Below are positions 42,761-51,835 of a stretch of DNA of 64,000 nt, one piece after another. The stretch spans positions 44,399-108,398 of the forward strand of contig NZ_NSFV01000019.1 of NCBI RefSeq assembly GCF_002295115.1, in the 5' to 3' direction. Position numbers and translations under genes: made by a program. The notes beneath the pieces are model-generated. The model was given only the letters and a program-made list of their open reading frames with translations, did no database searches and was not told the DNA's origin. Origin of the DNA: Mesorhizobium sp. WSM4311. GTDB lineage: Bacteria > Pseudomonadota > Alphaproteobacteria > Rhizobiales > Rhizobiaceae. The number at the start of each line of letters is the position of its first letter. Within the stretch, counting starts at the first letter, position 1.

Positions 42761-43080
42761 TGGTCCATCCTTTTGAGCAAATCCTCGAGATCATCGAACC
42801 GGCTCTCCCAAAACCCGGCCATCTGGCGTGTCCAGTCCATCAGCGGCGCCAGCGCGCCAAGCTGCGCGCTGTAGTGCGTCTGGCGGCCTTCATGGCGGTC
42901 GCGCACCAGACCGGCCTGCTTGAGCACGCCCAGATGCTTCGACACCGCCGGCTGCGACACGCCGGACTGGCTCGTCAGCGCCCCCACCGTCTGCTCGCCC
43001 TGGCGGCACAGCCGTTCGAAGATCGCCCGCCTGGTCGGGTCGGCGAGCGTCCTGAAGAGCATGTCATGGGTTTCAGGCAT
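42757..43080 (-). CDS. ArsR-family regulator heading a six-gene operon
   Basis: A 107-residue winged-helix protein: MLFRTLADPTRRAIFERLCR, then LTSQSGVSQPAVSKHLGVLK and the wing GLVRDRHEGRQTHYSAQ. The C-terminal helix has MDWTRQMAGFWESRFDDLED, typical of the ArsR type paired with AHSA1. It has one Cys only, so metal sensing is doubtful. A partial palindrome lies 26 bases upstream. It is divergent from the NmrA-like gene at 43165. Confidence 0.92.
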   Translation of the reverse strand: MPETHDMLFRTLADPTRRAIFERLCRQGEQTVGALTSQSGVSQPAVSKHLGVLKQAGLVRDRHEGRQTHYSAQLGALAPLMDWTRQMAGFWESRFDDLEDLLKRMDQ

Positions 43081-43105
43081 CTCAGATCGATAACCCGTTG
43101 GCTAT

Positions 43106-43122
43106 TGGTTGACGTATAACCA
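43106..43122. promoter_or_regulatory. Inverted repeat in the ArsR/NmrA divergent region
   Basis: TGGTT and AACCA (43106-43110 and 43118-43122) flank GACGTAT, and a further ATAACC lies at 43090-43095. The 84-base region between the two divergent genes must hold both promoters, so this is the best operator candidate. Confidence 0.35.
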
Positions 43123-43164
43123 CAGGGATATATGTTCGTCAAGAGCAAGATTGGAGCGGCAGGA

Positions 43165-44028
43165 ATGATCCTGGTCACCGGAGCCACCGGCCATATCGGA
43201 CGCGCCGTCGTCTCGAGCTTGGTGTCATCAGGCCATGAGGTCGCCGCGCTGGTCCGCAAGCGCGAGGCGGGGCAAGGGCGCCCGCCTCGGGAAACAGCAC
43301 TACGCGTCGGTGACTACGAGGATGCCTCGACGCTCAAAGCAGCCTTCACCGGCGTCGACAGGCTAGTCCTGATTTCAAGTGATGGCGCTGCGGATGCGGT
43401 CACGCGCCATCACGCCAACGCCATCGCGGCCGCGACGGCGGCGGGTGTGCGCCACATCACCTTCACCAGTATCGTCGATATCGGCGAGAACTCGCCCTTC
43501 TACTACGCGCCCGCCTATCGCGACGCCGAGCGCCGGCTGGCCGCCAGCGGCGTGCCCTCGACCATCCTGCGCTGCGGCCTCTACAGTGATTTCATCCTCG
43601 ACACATGGCTTGCGCCCGCCTCGGGAGAATTGGTGCTGCCTGCCGGACAGGGCCTGGTTGCGCCGGTCTCGCGCGATAATGTTGCAGCAGCGGTCGCCGC
43701 GGTGGCGACTGGGGCTCACACATCCCGCGCGGTCTACACGATCACCGGAGGCCGGGCGCTGGGCTTCAACGAAATCGCCGCCTGCTATGGCGAGGCGACA
43801 GCACGGCCCCTGCGCTATCACCCCTGCTCCCTCAGCGAATATCTGGCCTCGGCGTCGGCGCGCCTCGACGAACCGTGGCCGCAGGCCTTCTCCAGCCTGT
43901 GCGCCTCGATCGCCGAGGGCCGCTATGGCGGGGTCTCCCGAGACTTCGCCATGCTCACGGATAGGCAGCCGGAGAGCTTTCGAGATTTCCTGGCTCGCGC
44001 AACGTCCGCAATGCCGGCGGAAGGCTAG
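43165..44028 (+). CDS. NmrA/QorB-like NAD(P)-binding oxidoreductase
   Basis: A 287-residue atypical SDR: the N-terminal MILVTGATGHIGRAVVSSLV is the NAD(P) motif of the NmrA/QOR2 group, and THRHHANA-type and AYRDAERRLAASGVPSTILR segments follow. The Tyr-x3-Lys pair is not evident, as in other NmrA-like proteins. The ATG at 43165 has GGAG eight bases before it; the start at 43132 is less likely. It may be quinone reductase-like or a redox sensor. Its last four bases overlap the convergent ChaC gene. Confidence 0.88.
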   Translation: MILVTGATGHIGRAVVSSLVSSGHEVAALVRKREAGQGRPPRETALRVGDYEDASTLKAAFTGVDRLVLISSDGAADAVTRHHANAIAAATAAGVRHITFTSIVDIGENSPFYYAPAYRDAERRLAASGVPSTILRCGLYSDFILDTWLAPASGELVLPAGQGLVAPVSRDNVAAAVAAVATGAHTSRAVYTITGGRALGFNEIAACYGEATARPLRYHPCSLSEYLASASARLDEPWPQAFSSLCASIAEGRYGGVSRDFAMLTDRQPESFRDFLARATSAMPAEG

Positions 44029-44741
44029 ATGGCGCCATGGGCGCGGCCGATCTCCTGCGCCACCAATTCCTGCAACTGCCACAGATTGCGGTCGCGTATG
44101 CCGCAGGCGTCGAGGTGGCGGATCGTCTCGAACAGATACTGCGCGCCCGAGCCCCAGTGGCCGACGGCCCTGGCCAGCGTCGCCGCGACCGCGGGCTTGT
44201 CGAGCTTGCCGGCATAGCGCGGATTGGCGGGATCGACGACGAAGCCGAGCGCCCGGCTCGCCCCGCCCTCGGTGCTGACCTGCAGCCAGCGCGGCACGTT
44301 GACGGCGGGCAGGATGGTCATCTCGCGGCGCAGCAGCGCTTCCAGATTTTCGGCGACCGGCTCGGCGATTTCGAACACCATGCCCTGGCACTGGCCGCCG
44401 CGGTCGAGCGCCATCATCAGGCCGGGCTGTTCGAGCGTGCCGCGAAAGCGCTGCACCGTGAAGCAGAACGATCGGTGCCAGCCCCGCGCCACCGCGCGCT
44501 CGCCACCCCGGACCTCGCCTGCCGGCTTCCACAGCAGCGAGCCATAGGCGAACAGCTTTAGCGGTCCGGGCGGCGCAGAGGCCAGGATCTCGTCGCGAAA
44601 CCGCGCATAGTCGGCGTCCGTCATATAGACCATGCCCGGCGTCGGCCCGGCATCCGCGACCACGCGCATGGTCCGCGCCACCAGCGCCTCGGTCAGCGCC
44701 ATCGGCGCCTTGCGCGGTACGGCGGAAATGGCCTTGTTCAT
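44025..44741 (-). CDS. ChaC-like gamma-glutamylcyclotransferase
   Basis: A 238-residue ChaC protein: the substrate-binding loop FAYGSLLWKPAGEV, RGWHRSFCFTVQRFRGTLEQ, and the catalytic Glu region near EPVAENLEALLRREM. It cleaves glutathione into 5-oxoproline and Cys-Gly. It is convergent with the NmrA-like gene (four-base overlap) and ends a short monocistronic unit. Either Met1 or Met14 could be the start. Confidence 0.93.
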   Translation of the reverse strand: MNKAISAVPRKAPMALTEALVARTMRVVADAGPTPGMVYMTDADYARFRDEILASAPPGPLKLFAYGSLLWKPAGEVRGGERAVARGWHRSFCFTVQRFRGTLEQPGLMMALDRGGQCQGMVFEIAEPVAENLEALLRREMTILPAVNVPRWLQVSTEGGASRALGFVVDPANPRYAGKLDKPAVAATLARAVGHWGSGAQYLFETIRHLDACGIRDRNLWQLQELVAQEIGRAHGAI

Positions 44742-44862
44742 CCTTGCGCTCCCAGCCTTGCCGCCATGTTGCCGAAGGCTGGGGGATTCTCAAGGGCGAC
44801 CGGCGCGAAATCCCGCCAGTCAATGCCGGGCGTGCGCGGCACGCACGCCCCGCAGGTCTGTT

Positions 44863-45384
44863 CTAGTGCTTGGTGCTCTTGCCGCCGATGGGAATGCGCT
44901 TAGCCTTGCTCTGCGCCTTCTCGGACTTCGGCAAGCTCACGGACAGTACGCCATTGCGGAAGTCGGCGGCGACCTTGTCCTCCGCGACTTCGAAGCCGAT
45001 CGGGATGCGACGTTCGAAGCGGCCATAGAACCGCTCGGAGAACTGACGCTCCTTGTCGTCGGTTTCGGAGTGTTTTTCGCCGCGCAACGTCAGGACGCCA
45101 TCATCGAGCAACACCTCGATGTCCTTCTCCTCCATGCCGGGTATCTCGGCTGTCACGCGGATATCCTTGTCCGTTTCGGAGATTTCCACGCTGGGCCAAC
45201 CGGTGCCGGCCAAAGAGAACCTGCCCATGGACGGAAGCCGCGACTCGAAGCCGCGGAACATGTCATCTACCAGGCGGCTCATCTCGCGATGCAGGCCCAT
45301 GAACGGGTCCCGATCGCCTTCGCGAAAGAGGGTCGCAGACTGGCTGGTGTCGCGGCTCCACGGCATGAGATCACGAATGGTCAT
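44863..45384 (-). CDS. Hsp20/alpha-crystallin small heat-shock protein
   Basis: A 173-residue small heat-shock protein with a central alpha-crystallin domain (WPSVEISETDKDIRVTAEIP, VLTLRGEKHSE, NGVLSVSLPK) and an I-x-I-type C-terminal motif (RIPIGG). It holds unfolded proteins for refolding by other chaperones. AAGGAG lies before the ATG. The 5' leader has no convincing ROSE-type thermometer, so how heat controls it cannot be read. Confidence 0.95.
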   Translation of the reverse strand: MTIRDLMPWSRDTSQSATLFREGDRDPFMGLHREMSRLVDDMFRGFESRLPSMGRFSLAGTGWPSVEISETDKDIRVTAEIPGMEEKDIEVLLDDGVLTLRGEKHSETDDKERQFSERFYGRFERRIPIGFEVAEDKVAADFRNGVLSVSLPKSEKAQSKAKRIPIGGKSTKH

Positions 45385-46027
45385 TGCACTTTCTCCTTTC
45401 TTGATCCTGTTTCTGGTACGTTCGTATGCACTGGCTGTGCTCCGGAGGACAATGCGCCGTCTGAAGCCGGCATCGCTGCCAGCCTGATCCGTGCTTGCTG
45501 TTTTCGCTCTGCTTCTGGTCCGATCCGCTCAACCTTTGGGAACGCCCTCGCCCGGTCGCGGGTCTCCCGCAACGTCACCGCCTCCGGCACATGATGCCCG
45601 AGTTCGACGGTCACCGCCCATGAAGCTGACGCCCGCGTCTGCACCGGCCCATCTGGCGGCGGCATGGTCGATCTGGGGTTCGTTGCGGAGGGGTCAAGAC
45701 CTGGTAATGCAAAGTGATCGTCGAATGCACGTACGCCCGCCTGGGGCAACCTGGCCGCATTGCACAAGGCCGTTCGCGACGCCCGCGTCGAAGCGCTGTC
45801 GGGCTTCCGCAAGGCGGTTGCCGGCGGCCGCCGCCGACAGCGCCTGCGCCGCCAACGACTTGCTCCCTCTCAGCGCACTGAAATCCATCCAAGCTGGTCC
45901 ATGAACTGGATAAGTCTCGGCACTACGACATCGGGTGTCGCCTCCCTGTGCCATTGCCGTTGCACCATGGCGGTGTCGATCGCCTTGCGGCTGGTAGAAG
46001 GCGTACAGCCGCTTGGTCGTCAGCCGG
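45385..46027. other. Gene-poor 640-base region between Hsp20 and LysR
   Basis: No complete gene is supported. Open frames on both strands are arginine- and alanine-rich with no family resemblance, including a 143-codon minus-strand frame that overlaps the Hsp20 start. The only coding-like stretch is the relic at 45870-46019. The Hsp20 promoter must lie in the first 100-200 bases. Confidence 0.6.
45870..46019 (-). pseudogene. Probable C-terminal coding relic of an unrecognised gene
   Basis: A 49-codon open stretch on the minus strand ends in TGA and reads like the tail of a soluble protein (RKAIDTAMVQRQWHREATPD, then VVVPRLIQFMDQLGWISVR). An in-frame TGA blocks it upstream, right where the LysR gene ends, so nothing longer can exist. 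An ATG at 45968 could give a 32-residue peptide. No family is recognised. Confidence 0.35.
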
Positions 46028-46936
46028 CTACGACACCAGCGGCATCGGCACCTTCAGCCCGTCGATCAGCGCATCTCGAAACAGCGCGATCGGGCAGCTG
46101 AGCCGTCCGGCGGGCGGGCGGTGCAGCAGCCAGGCGCGCACTTGCGGCTTGAAGTCGGGGCAGTCGATGACCTCGACGGCGTCGCGCCAGCGGCTGTCGG
46201 CGAAGGCGCCGGGCGTGACGATGCCGATGCCATGGCCGCGCGCCACCAGCGACATTCTGAGGTCGACGCTGAGCGCCTCCACCCCGACCTGGAACGGCAG
46301 CCTTGCCGCCTCGAAACTTTGGCGGATGAAGGCGCGAAACCCGCAGCCGTTTTCGTTCATCACCCAGGCAAAGCGCGACAGGTCGGCGAGCTTCGCCGGC
46401 TTCGGCACGCCAAGACCGGGGGACGCGACCAGCAGCACCGATTGCGCGCCGAGATCGTCGCAGACCAGCTCGTCCGGCGGCGCCAGGCCTTCGGCCAGGC
46501 ACACCGCCACGGCGTCGAGTTCGCTGCGCGCCACCTGCTCCACCAGCCTTGGCGACCAGCCCGAGGTGATGCGCAGCGTCAGCTGCGGAAAGGCGGCGCG
46601 CAGCGTGTCGAGCGGCAGCGCTAGTGCCGCGTCGGAGAGATAGGGCATGACACCCAGGCGGAACTCGCCCTTGATCTCGCCTTGCGGCGACACGCCCGCC
46701 CTGAGATCGTCCAGCGAGCGCAGCACCCGCCTTCCATGCTCATAGGCCTCGCGCCCCGTAGCTGTCGGCTTCAGCGGCTTCGACTGGCGGTCGAGAAGTG
46801 CTGTCGCCAGACCATCCTCCAGATTCTGGATGCGGCGCGTGACGCCCGGCTGGGTGAGGTTCAGCCTGGCGGAGGCGCCGACGATCGAGCCGGTTTCCAC
46901 CACGGCGATGAAGGCTTCGAGGTCATGGATGTTCAT
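46028..46936 (-). CDS. LysR-family regulator divergent from an MFS transporter
   Basis: A 302-residue LTTR: NIHDLEAFIAVVETGSIVGA, LNLTQPGVTRRIQNLEDGLA, then an effector domain. The start at 46936 has GAG six bases upstream; 46942 is also possible. It is divergent from the MFS gene at 47035 with two palindromes between, so it most likely controls that transporter. Confidence 0.93.
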   Translation of the reverse strand: MNIHDLEAFIAVVETGSIVGASARLNLTQPGVTRRIQNLEDGLATALLDRQSKPLKPTATGREAYEHGRRVLRSLDDLRAGVSPQGEIKGEFRLGVMPYLSDAALALPLDTLRAAFPQLTLRITSGWSPRLVEQVARSELDAVAVCLAEGLAPPDELVCDDLGAQSVLLVASPGLGVPKPAKLADLSRFAWVMNENGCGFRAFIRQSFEAARLPFQVGVEALSVDLRMSLVARGHGIGIVTPGAFADSRWRDAVEVIDCPDFKPQVRAWLLHRPPAGRLSCPIALFRDALIDGLKVPMPLVS

Positions 46937-46947
46937 GCACATCTCGC

Positions 46948-46989
46948 ATAATCATTATCGAATTGATTGAATTGTAGCATGATAATGCT
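46948..46989. promoter_or_regulatory. Two short palindromes in the LysR/MFS divergent region
   Basis: ATAATCATTAT (46948-46958) is a perfect palindrome, and AGCAT-GATA-ATGCT (46976-46989) is a second one. The region is AT-rich and only 98 bases long, so these are good candidates for LysR binding sites. Confidence 0.5.
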
Positions 46990-47034
46990 TCGGCATAAAG
47001 TCCTCAAACAATATGCAAGTTTATTGAGGACCTC

Positions 47035-48258
47035 ATGCTCGACACCAAGGACGGCCAGCTGTGCGGGCGGCTGCCCGCCAGCACCATCACCGGCCCGCAG
47101 ACGCTGCTCTTCGCCGCCTCCACCGGCATCATCGTCACCAATCTGTTCGCGCCGCAGACGCTGGTCGGGCTGATCGGCCCGTCGCTCGGCGCCAGCGCCG
47201 CCAGCGTCGGCCTCGTCGCCATGGCCACGCTGCTCGGCTATGCCGGCGGCCTGTTCTTCCTGGTGCCGATGGCCGATCTCGCCGAGAACCGCGCCTTGAT
47301 CTTGCGCATGCTCCTGACGGCGGCCCTCGCGGCCGGCGTCGCCGTCTTCGCGCCCACCATCGCCTCGCTGCTGGTCGTCCTGTTCGTCCTCGGTGCCGCC
47401 TGCTCGGCGATCCAGATCCTGGTGCCGATCGCAGCCTCGATGGCGCCGCCCGGCAAGGCCGGCCGCGTCATCGGCGATGTCATGAGCGGACTGATGATCG
47501 GCATCCTGCTGGCGCGGCCGCTGGCCAGCCTCATCGCAGACGCCTGGGACTGGCGCGCCTTCTACGGCCTCAGTGCTACCGCGCTCGTCCTGCTCGCCGG
47601 CGTACTCGCCTTCACCTTGCCGCAGCGGCGCCCGGAAGCACAATCGTCCTACGGCGCGCTGATTGCCTCGCTGTTCGGCCTGCTGCGCGGCGAGCCGGTG
47701 CTGCGGCGGCGTGCGCTGACTGCGGCGCTGGTGATGGCGGCGTTCAGCCTGTTCTGGACGGCGGTCGCCATGCGTCTCGCACAGCCGCCTTTCGGCCTTG
47801 GCCAGCGCGGCATTGCGCTCTTCGCGCTGGTCGGCGCCGGCGGCGCCGTGGTCACGCCGCTGTTCGGCCGCGCCGGCGACCATGGCTGGACGCGATCCGC
47901 CACCATCGCCTGTCACCTCGTGCTGATCGGCGCTATGGCGCTCGCCGCCTGGGCCGGCGCCTCTCAGCCCGGTGCGTCGTGGCAATCGTTGGTGCTGATG
48001 GGCGTCAGCGCCGTGCTGCTCGACATCGGCGTCACCGGCGACCAGACGCTCGGCCGCCGTGCCGTCAATCTGCTTCAGCCCGAGGCCCGCGGCCGGCTCA
48101 ACGGCCTGTTCGTCGGCATCTTCTTCATCGGCGGCGCCATCGGCTCATTGCTGGCCGGCGCTGCCTGGACTTGGGGCGGGTGGACCTGCGTGTGCGCCAT
48201 CGGCGCAGTCTTTGGCGCCACCGCCCTGGTGGTCGACTGGATCGGCGAGCCGGAATGA
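47035..48258 (+). CDS. Major facilitator superfamily (MFS) transporter
   Basis: A 407-residue protein with about twelve hydrophobic segments. The loop motif FLVPMADLAENRALILRM is the MFS A-motif region, and the second half repeats the pattern near LFGRAGDHGWTRSATIACH. GAGGAC precedes the ATG. It looks like an efflux-type MFS pump, with the LysR protein encoded divergently as regulator. The substrate is unknown. Confidence 0.92.
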   Translation: MLDTKDGQLCGRLPASTITGPQTLLFAASTGIIVTNLFAPQTLVGLIGPSLGASAASVGLVAMATLLGYAGGLFFLVPMADLAENRALILRMLLTAALAAGVAVFAPTIASLLVVLFVLGAACSAIQILVPIAASMAPPGKAGRVIGDVMSGLMIGILLARPLASLIADAWDWRAFYGLSATALVLLAGVLAFTLPQRRPEAQSSYGALIASLFGLLRGEPVLRRRALTAALVMAAFSLFWTAVAMRLAQPPFGLGQRGIALFALVGAGGAVVTPLFGRAGDHGWTRSATIACHLVLIGAMALAAWAGASQPGASWQSLVLMGVSAVLLDIGVTGDQTLGRRAVNLLQPEARGRLNGLFVGIFFIGGAIGSLLAGAAWTWGGWTCVCAIGAVFGATALVVDWIGEPE

Positions 48259-48340
48259 CCGGGCGTTCTTACAATCACGCCGAGTAGCCCAAGGGAACTA
48301 TGTTGCCGGCAAACTGTTTTAGTCCTTGCCGGAGGATGCC

Positions 48341-49033
48341 ATGAACGATGCGTCGGCGACGCCCGCGGGTCCCGTCCTTTCATCGACGGAGCGCGTGAAC
48401 ACGCTGTCGCATTTCCACCGCGCCGAGATCGCGCGCATGGCGGGCTGGCGCGATCGGCTCGACAGGACCACGAACTGGGCGATCACCGTGGTGGCGGCGA
48501 TGCTCTCGGTTTCGCTGTCGACGGCCAGCGCGCATCATGGCGTGCTGTTGTTCGCCATGCTGCTGATCCTGCTGCTTTTGTGGATCGAGGCGCGCCGCTA
48601 CCGCTTCTTCGACTTCTACCGCGCCCGCGTGCGCCAGTTCGAACGTCACTATTTCGCGCAGATCTTTTCGCCGCAGCCCGACTTCGCCTCGGATTGGCTG
48701 CTCATCGTCGGCGAAGGCCTGCGCGCGCCGAAATTCCTGCTGTCGCAACGTGCCGCCCTGGTGCGCCGCCTGCGCCGCAACTACATTTACCTTTTCCTCA
48801 TCCTGCTGTTGGCCTGGGTATTGAAGATCTCGACACCCAGCCTGCAAACCGTCGGCACCAGGGTCGGCTTTGGCGGTTCGCTGCGCGAAGCGGTCGACAG
48901 CGCCGCCCTTGGTCCCATACCAGGCATCGCCATCGTCGCGTTGGTGGCCGCGTTCTACATTGGGCTGCTTGCCATAGTCGTGTTCGCGGCCGGCGACGAC
49001 GGCGAACTCGCCTTTGGCGATGTCCACGTCTGA
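48341..49033 (+). CDS. DUF2270-family membrane protein
   Basis: A 230-residue protein. A soluble N-terminal helix (LSHFHRAEIARMAGWRDRLD) matches DUF2270. Four hydrophobic segments follow, two adjacent (WAITVVAAMLSVSLSTASA and LLFAMLLILLLLWIEARRY) and two later (IYLFLILLLAWVLKI; IAIVALVAAFYIGLLAIVVF). GGAGG lies before the ATG at 48341. Its function is unknown. It precedes the CPA2 antiporter gene by 98 bases on the same strand. Confidence 0.88.
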   Translation: MNDASATPAGPVLSSTERVNTLSHFHRAEIARMAGWRDRLDRTTNWAITVVAAMLSVSLSTASAHHGVLLFAMLLILLLLWIEARRYRFFDFYRARVRQFERHYFAQIFSPQPDFASDWLLIVGEGLRAPKFLLSQRAALVRRLRRNYIYLFLILLLAWVLKISTPSLQTVGTRVGFGGSLREAVDSAALGPIPGIAIVALVAAFYIGLLAIVVFAAGDDGELAFGDVHV

Positions 49034-49131
49034 CCGGATGATCGACTTCCAATTCCGGCAACAGGCGGCTGCAACGCAAAGGCCGGCCATGCGTTGTCAT
49101 GGTCAGTCCACCGCGACGTTTGAGGGAACCC

Positions 49132-51465
49132 ATGAACCGGCAACCGGCAACGACGTCAGGCCGCCTCGCGGCCACCCTCGTGCTGGCCACCCTTGCCCTG
49201 GCACCGGCAAGCCGCGCCTTCGCCGCCCAGGCGCCCGGACATGCGTCGGGCATGGGCGGCTCGGCCGAGGGCCTGTTCGTCGCCGAGATCGTGCTTCTCC
49301 TGCTGGTCGGCCGCGGCCTCGGCGAAATCTTCCAGCGTTACGGCCAGCCGGCGATTATGGGTCAGCTGATCGGCGGCATCCTGCTCGGGCCCTCGCTGTT
49401 CGGATGGATATGGCCCGACGCCCAGCACCTGATCTTCTCCAGCGATCCGGCGCAGAAGGGCATGATCGATGCGGTGTCCCAGCTCGGCATCCTGCTTCTC
49501 CTGCTCCTGACCGGCATGGAGACGGATCTGCGCCTGGTGCGCCGCGTCGGGGCGGCCTGTTTTTCGATCTCGATCACCGGCGTCGTCGTGCCTTTCGCCT
49601 TCGGCTTCGCGCTGGCACAGTTCCTGCCGGACTCGCTGCTGTCCGACCCGCGGCAGCGCGTCGTCGCCGGGCTGTTCCTCGGCACGGCGCTGTCGATCTC
49701 CTCGGTCAAGATCGTCGCCATGGTGGTGCGCGAGATGAACTTCATGCGCCGCAATCTCGGCCAGGTCATCATTTCCTCGTCCATCATCGAGGACACGATC
49801 GGCTGGCTGGTCATCGCGGTGACCTTCGGCATCGCCACCAATGGCAGCCTGCAGGTCTTGCCGCTCATCACCACGGTGGCCGAGGTGGCGCTGTTCATGG
49901 TGTTTTCCTTCACCATCGGCCGCCGGCTTGTCTTCACGCTGATCCGCTGGAGCAACGATTCTTTCCGCAGCGAATATGCCGTCATCACGGTGATCCTCAT
50001 CATCATGGGCGTCATGGCGCTGATCACCAACCTGATCGGCGTCCACACGGTGCTCGGCGCCTTCGTCGCCGGCATACTGGTCGGTGAATCGCCGATACTG
50101 TCCGGCCACATTGAGAGCCAGTTGCGCGGCCTCATCACCGCGCTGTTCATGCCGGTGTTCTTCGGCATGGCCGGCCTGTCGGCCGACCTGACCGTGCTTA
50201 CCGACCCGACGCTGGCGCTGCTGACGCTGGCATTGGTCGCCATCGCCAGCATCGGCAAGTTCGGCGGCGCCTTCCTCGGCGGCCGGCTGGCCGGCATGTC
50301 GCTGAAGGAAGCCACCGCCGTCGGCAGCGCCATGAACGCCCGCGGCTCGACCGAGGTCATCGTCGCCAGCATCGGCCTGTCGATGAACATCCTGTCCCAC
50401 AATCTGTTCACGATGATCGTCACCATGGCCGTCATCACCACGCTGGCCATGCCGCCCATGCTGCGCTGGGCGCTCGGCCGCCTGCCGGTTGGACATGCCG
50501 AGAAGCAGCGCGTCGATCGCGAACTGCTCGACGAACGCGGCTTCGTTTCCAGGCTGGAGCGCCTGCTGCTGCTGGTCGACGACAGCCCGGTCGGCAAGTT
50601 CACCGCCTACCTTGCAGGCCTGGTCGGCGGCGGCAGCGGCATGCCGACCACTCTGCTTCATCTCCAGGATGGCAGGCTCGCCGGTCAGGTCGGCGACAAA
50701 GGCCCGGAACGGGCGTCCAGGGAGGTAAAGAAAGGCGCCGCCAGGAGCGCAAGGGCCGTCAGCAAGGCCGAGGACACGCTTGTCGACAGGGTCCACCTCA
50801 CAGCCCGCACCGAGCTTCAGGCCAGCGCCGAGACAATCGCCGCCGAAGCCCGCAAGGGCTATGGGCTTCTGCTGGTCGGACTGGAGAACATGCTGACCGA
50901 CAAAGGCACCTTCAGCGGCGCGCTGAAGGACGTCAGCAGCGGTTTCGACGGCCCGCTCTGCCTCGTGCTGAACGGCGCCAAGGCCGATGGAAAGATGCCG
51001 GTGCTGCGCGCCGGAACGACGATACTGGTCCCCGTCAACGGCACCGAGGTCGCGCGCCGCGCCGCCGATTTCGCGCTGGCGCTGGCGCGGCCGCACCGCG
51101 CCCGCGTCAAGGCGCTCTATGTCTCGCAAGCCAGGCAGGGCAGCCGGCCGGGCACGGTCTCGCACCGCCGGGAGGAAGCCGTGCTCAAGGATGTCGCCGA
51201 TCTCGCGGACCGCTACGGCGTCGCCGTCGACACCGCGATCCGCACCCGCGCCACGGCGGACAGGGCGATCGCCAGGGAGGTGACCAAAGGCGCCGCGATG
51301 GTGGTGATGGGTGTCACCCAACGGCCGGGCGAAGAGCTGTTCTTCGGCGACACCGCGACAGCGGTGCTCGCCGCGGTCGCCTGCCCGGTCGTGCTTGTGG
51401 CCAGCGAACGCGTCAAGCGGGCCGACGCCAATGCCGACGAGGCGGCGGCCGAAATCAGTGCCTGA
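49132..51465 (+). CDS. CPA2-type cation:proton antiporter with C-terminal universal-stress-like domain
   Basis: A 777-residue protein. A signal-like N terminus (about 1-35) precedes about twelve membrane spans (GEIFQRYGQPAIMGQLIGGI; TGMETDLRLVRRVG; AFVAGILVGESPI; GSAMNARGSTEVIVASIGLS). A long soluble tail follows, whose last 130 residues read as a Usp domain (TTILVPVNGTEVARRAADFA, VVMGVTQRPGEELFFGDTA). The ATG at 49132 has GAGGGAACCC before it. It probably exchanges Na+ or K+ for protons, with nucleotide sensing by the tail. Confidence 0.92.
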   Translation: MNRQPATTSGRLAATLVLATLALAPASRAFAAQAPGHASGMGGSAEGLFVAEIVLLLLVGRGLGEIFQRYGQPAIMGQLIGGILLGPSLFGWIWPDAQHLIFSSDPAQKGMIDAVSQLGILLLLLLTGMETDLRLVRRVGAACFSISITGVVVPFAFGFALAQFLPDSLLSDPRQRVVAGLFLGTALSISSVKIVAMVVREMNFMRRNLGQVIISSSIIEDTIGWLVIAVTFGIATNGSLQVLPLITTVAEVALFMVFSFTIGRRLVFTLIRWSNDSFRSEYAVITVILIIMGVMALITNLIGVHTVLGAFVAGILVGESPILSGHIESQLRGLITALFMPVFFGMAGLSADLTVLTDPTLALLTLALVAIASIGKFGGAFLGGRLAGMSLKEATAVGSAMNARGSTEVIVASIGLSMNILSHNLFTMIVTMAVITTLAMPPMLRWALGRLPVGHAEKQRVDRELLDERGFVSRLERLLLLVDDSPVGKFTAYLAGLVGGGSGMPTTLLHLQDGRLAGQVGDKGPERASREVKKGAARSARAVSKAEDTLVDRVHLTARTELQASAETIAAEARKGYGLLLVGLENMLTDKGTFSGALKDVSSGFDGPLCLVLNGAKADGKMPVLRAGTTILVPVNGTEVARRAADFALALARPHRARVKALYVSQARQGSRPGTVSHRREEAVLKDVADLADRYGVAVDTAIRTRATADRAIAREVTKGAAMVVMGVTQRPGEELFFGDTATAVLAAVACPVVLVASERVKRADANADEAAAEISA

Positions 51466-51489
51466 TCATTCCGGCGCAGCGATCGGAAC

Positions 51490-51669
51490 CTACAGGCCCA
51501 AGAACTGTCGCCCGATGATGTAGCCCAGCGCCGCCGCGACGAGCGGAAACAGCGCCGGCGCTGCCTTGCTGAAGAGGGAAACTTTCGTGTCCTTGGGCGG
51601 CACATAGCGTGCGTTGCCGAGATTCTTGGTCATTGCGTACCCCGCGCCAAACCAGACAGTTTTGCGCAT
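51490..51669 (-). CDS. Small hypothetical membrane protein
   Basis: A 59-residue ORF with one C-terminal hydrophobic segment (APALFPLVAAALGYIIGRQF) and a polar N-terminal half. It is convergent with the antiporter gene. No family is recognised. Starts at 51669 or 51633 are both possible. Confidence 0.55.
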   Translation of the reverse strand: MRKTVWFGAGYAMTKNLGNARYVPPKDTKVSLFSKAAPALFPLVAAALGYIIGRQFLGL

Positions 51670-51835
51670 GTCGTTATCCCAAACCGCTACGCGGTTCCGG
51701 TCGGCATGCATTAGCAGACGCTTATTAACAGCATGGCCAAATTAACGGGTTGCAAAGAAATTCGATCGAATAGGCGACCATTGCGTCAGGAGAATTCCAC
51801 GCTTCGGGAACCGATCGTGCGCGACCGCTGGCCCG

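Noticed and set aside
45385..45484. ROSE-type RNA thermometer before Hsp20
   Set aside because: No pyrimidine-rich UYGCU partner opposite the AAGGAG ribosome site could be found; the leader is open by eye.
45381..45812. 143-codon minus-strand ORF overlapping the Hsp20 start by four bases
   Set aside because: The overlap looked like coupling, but the composition is random-like, there is no ribosome site or family resemblance, and it would leave Hsp20 without its own promoter.
49156..51321. 721-codon minus-strand open frame opposite the antiporter
   Set aside because: It has the same cause; the plus-strand antiporter with its membrane and Usp motifs is clearly the gene.
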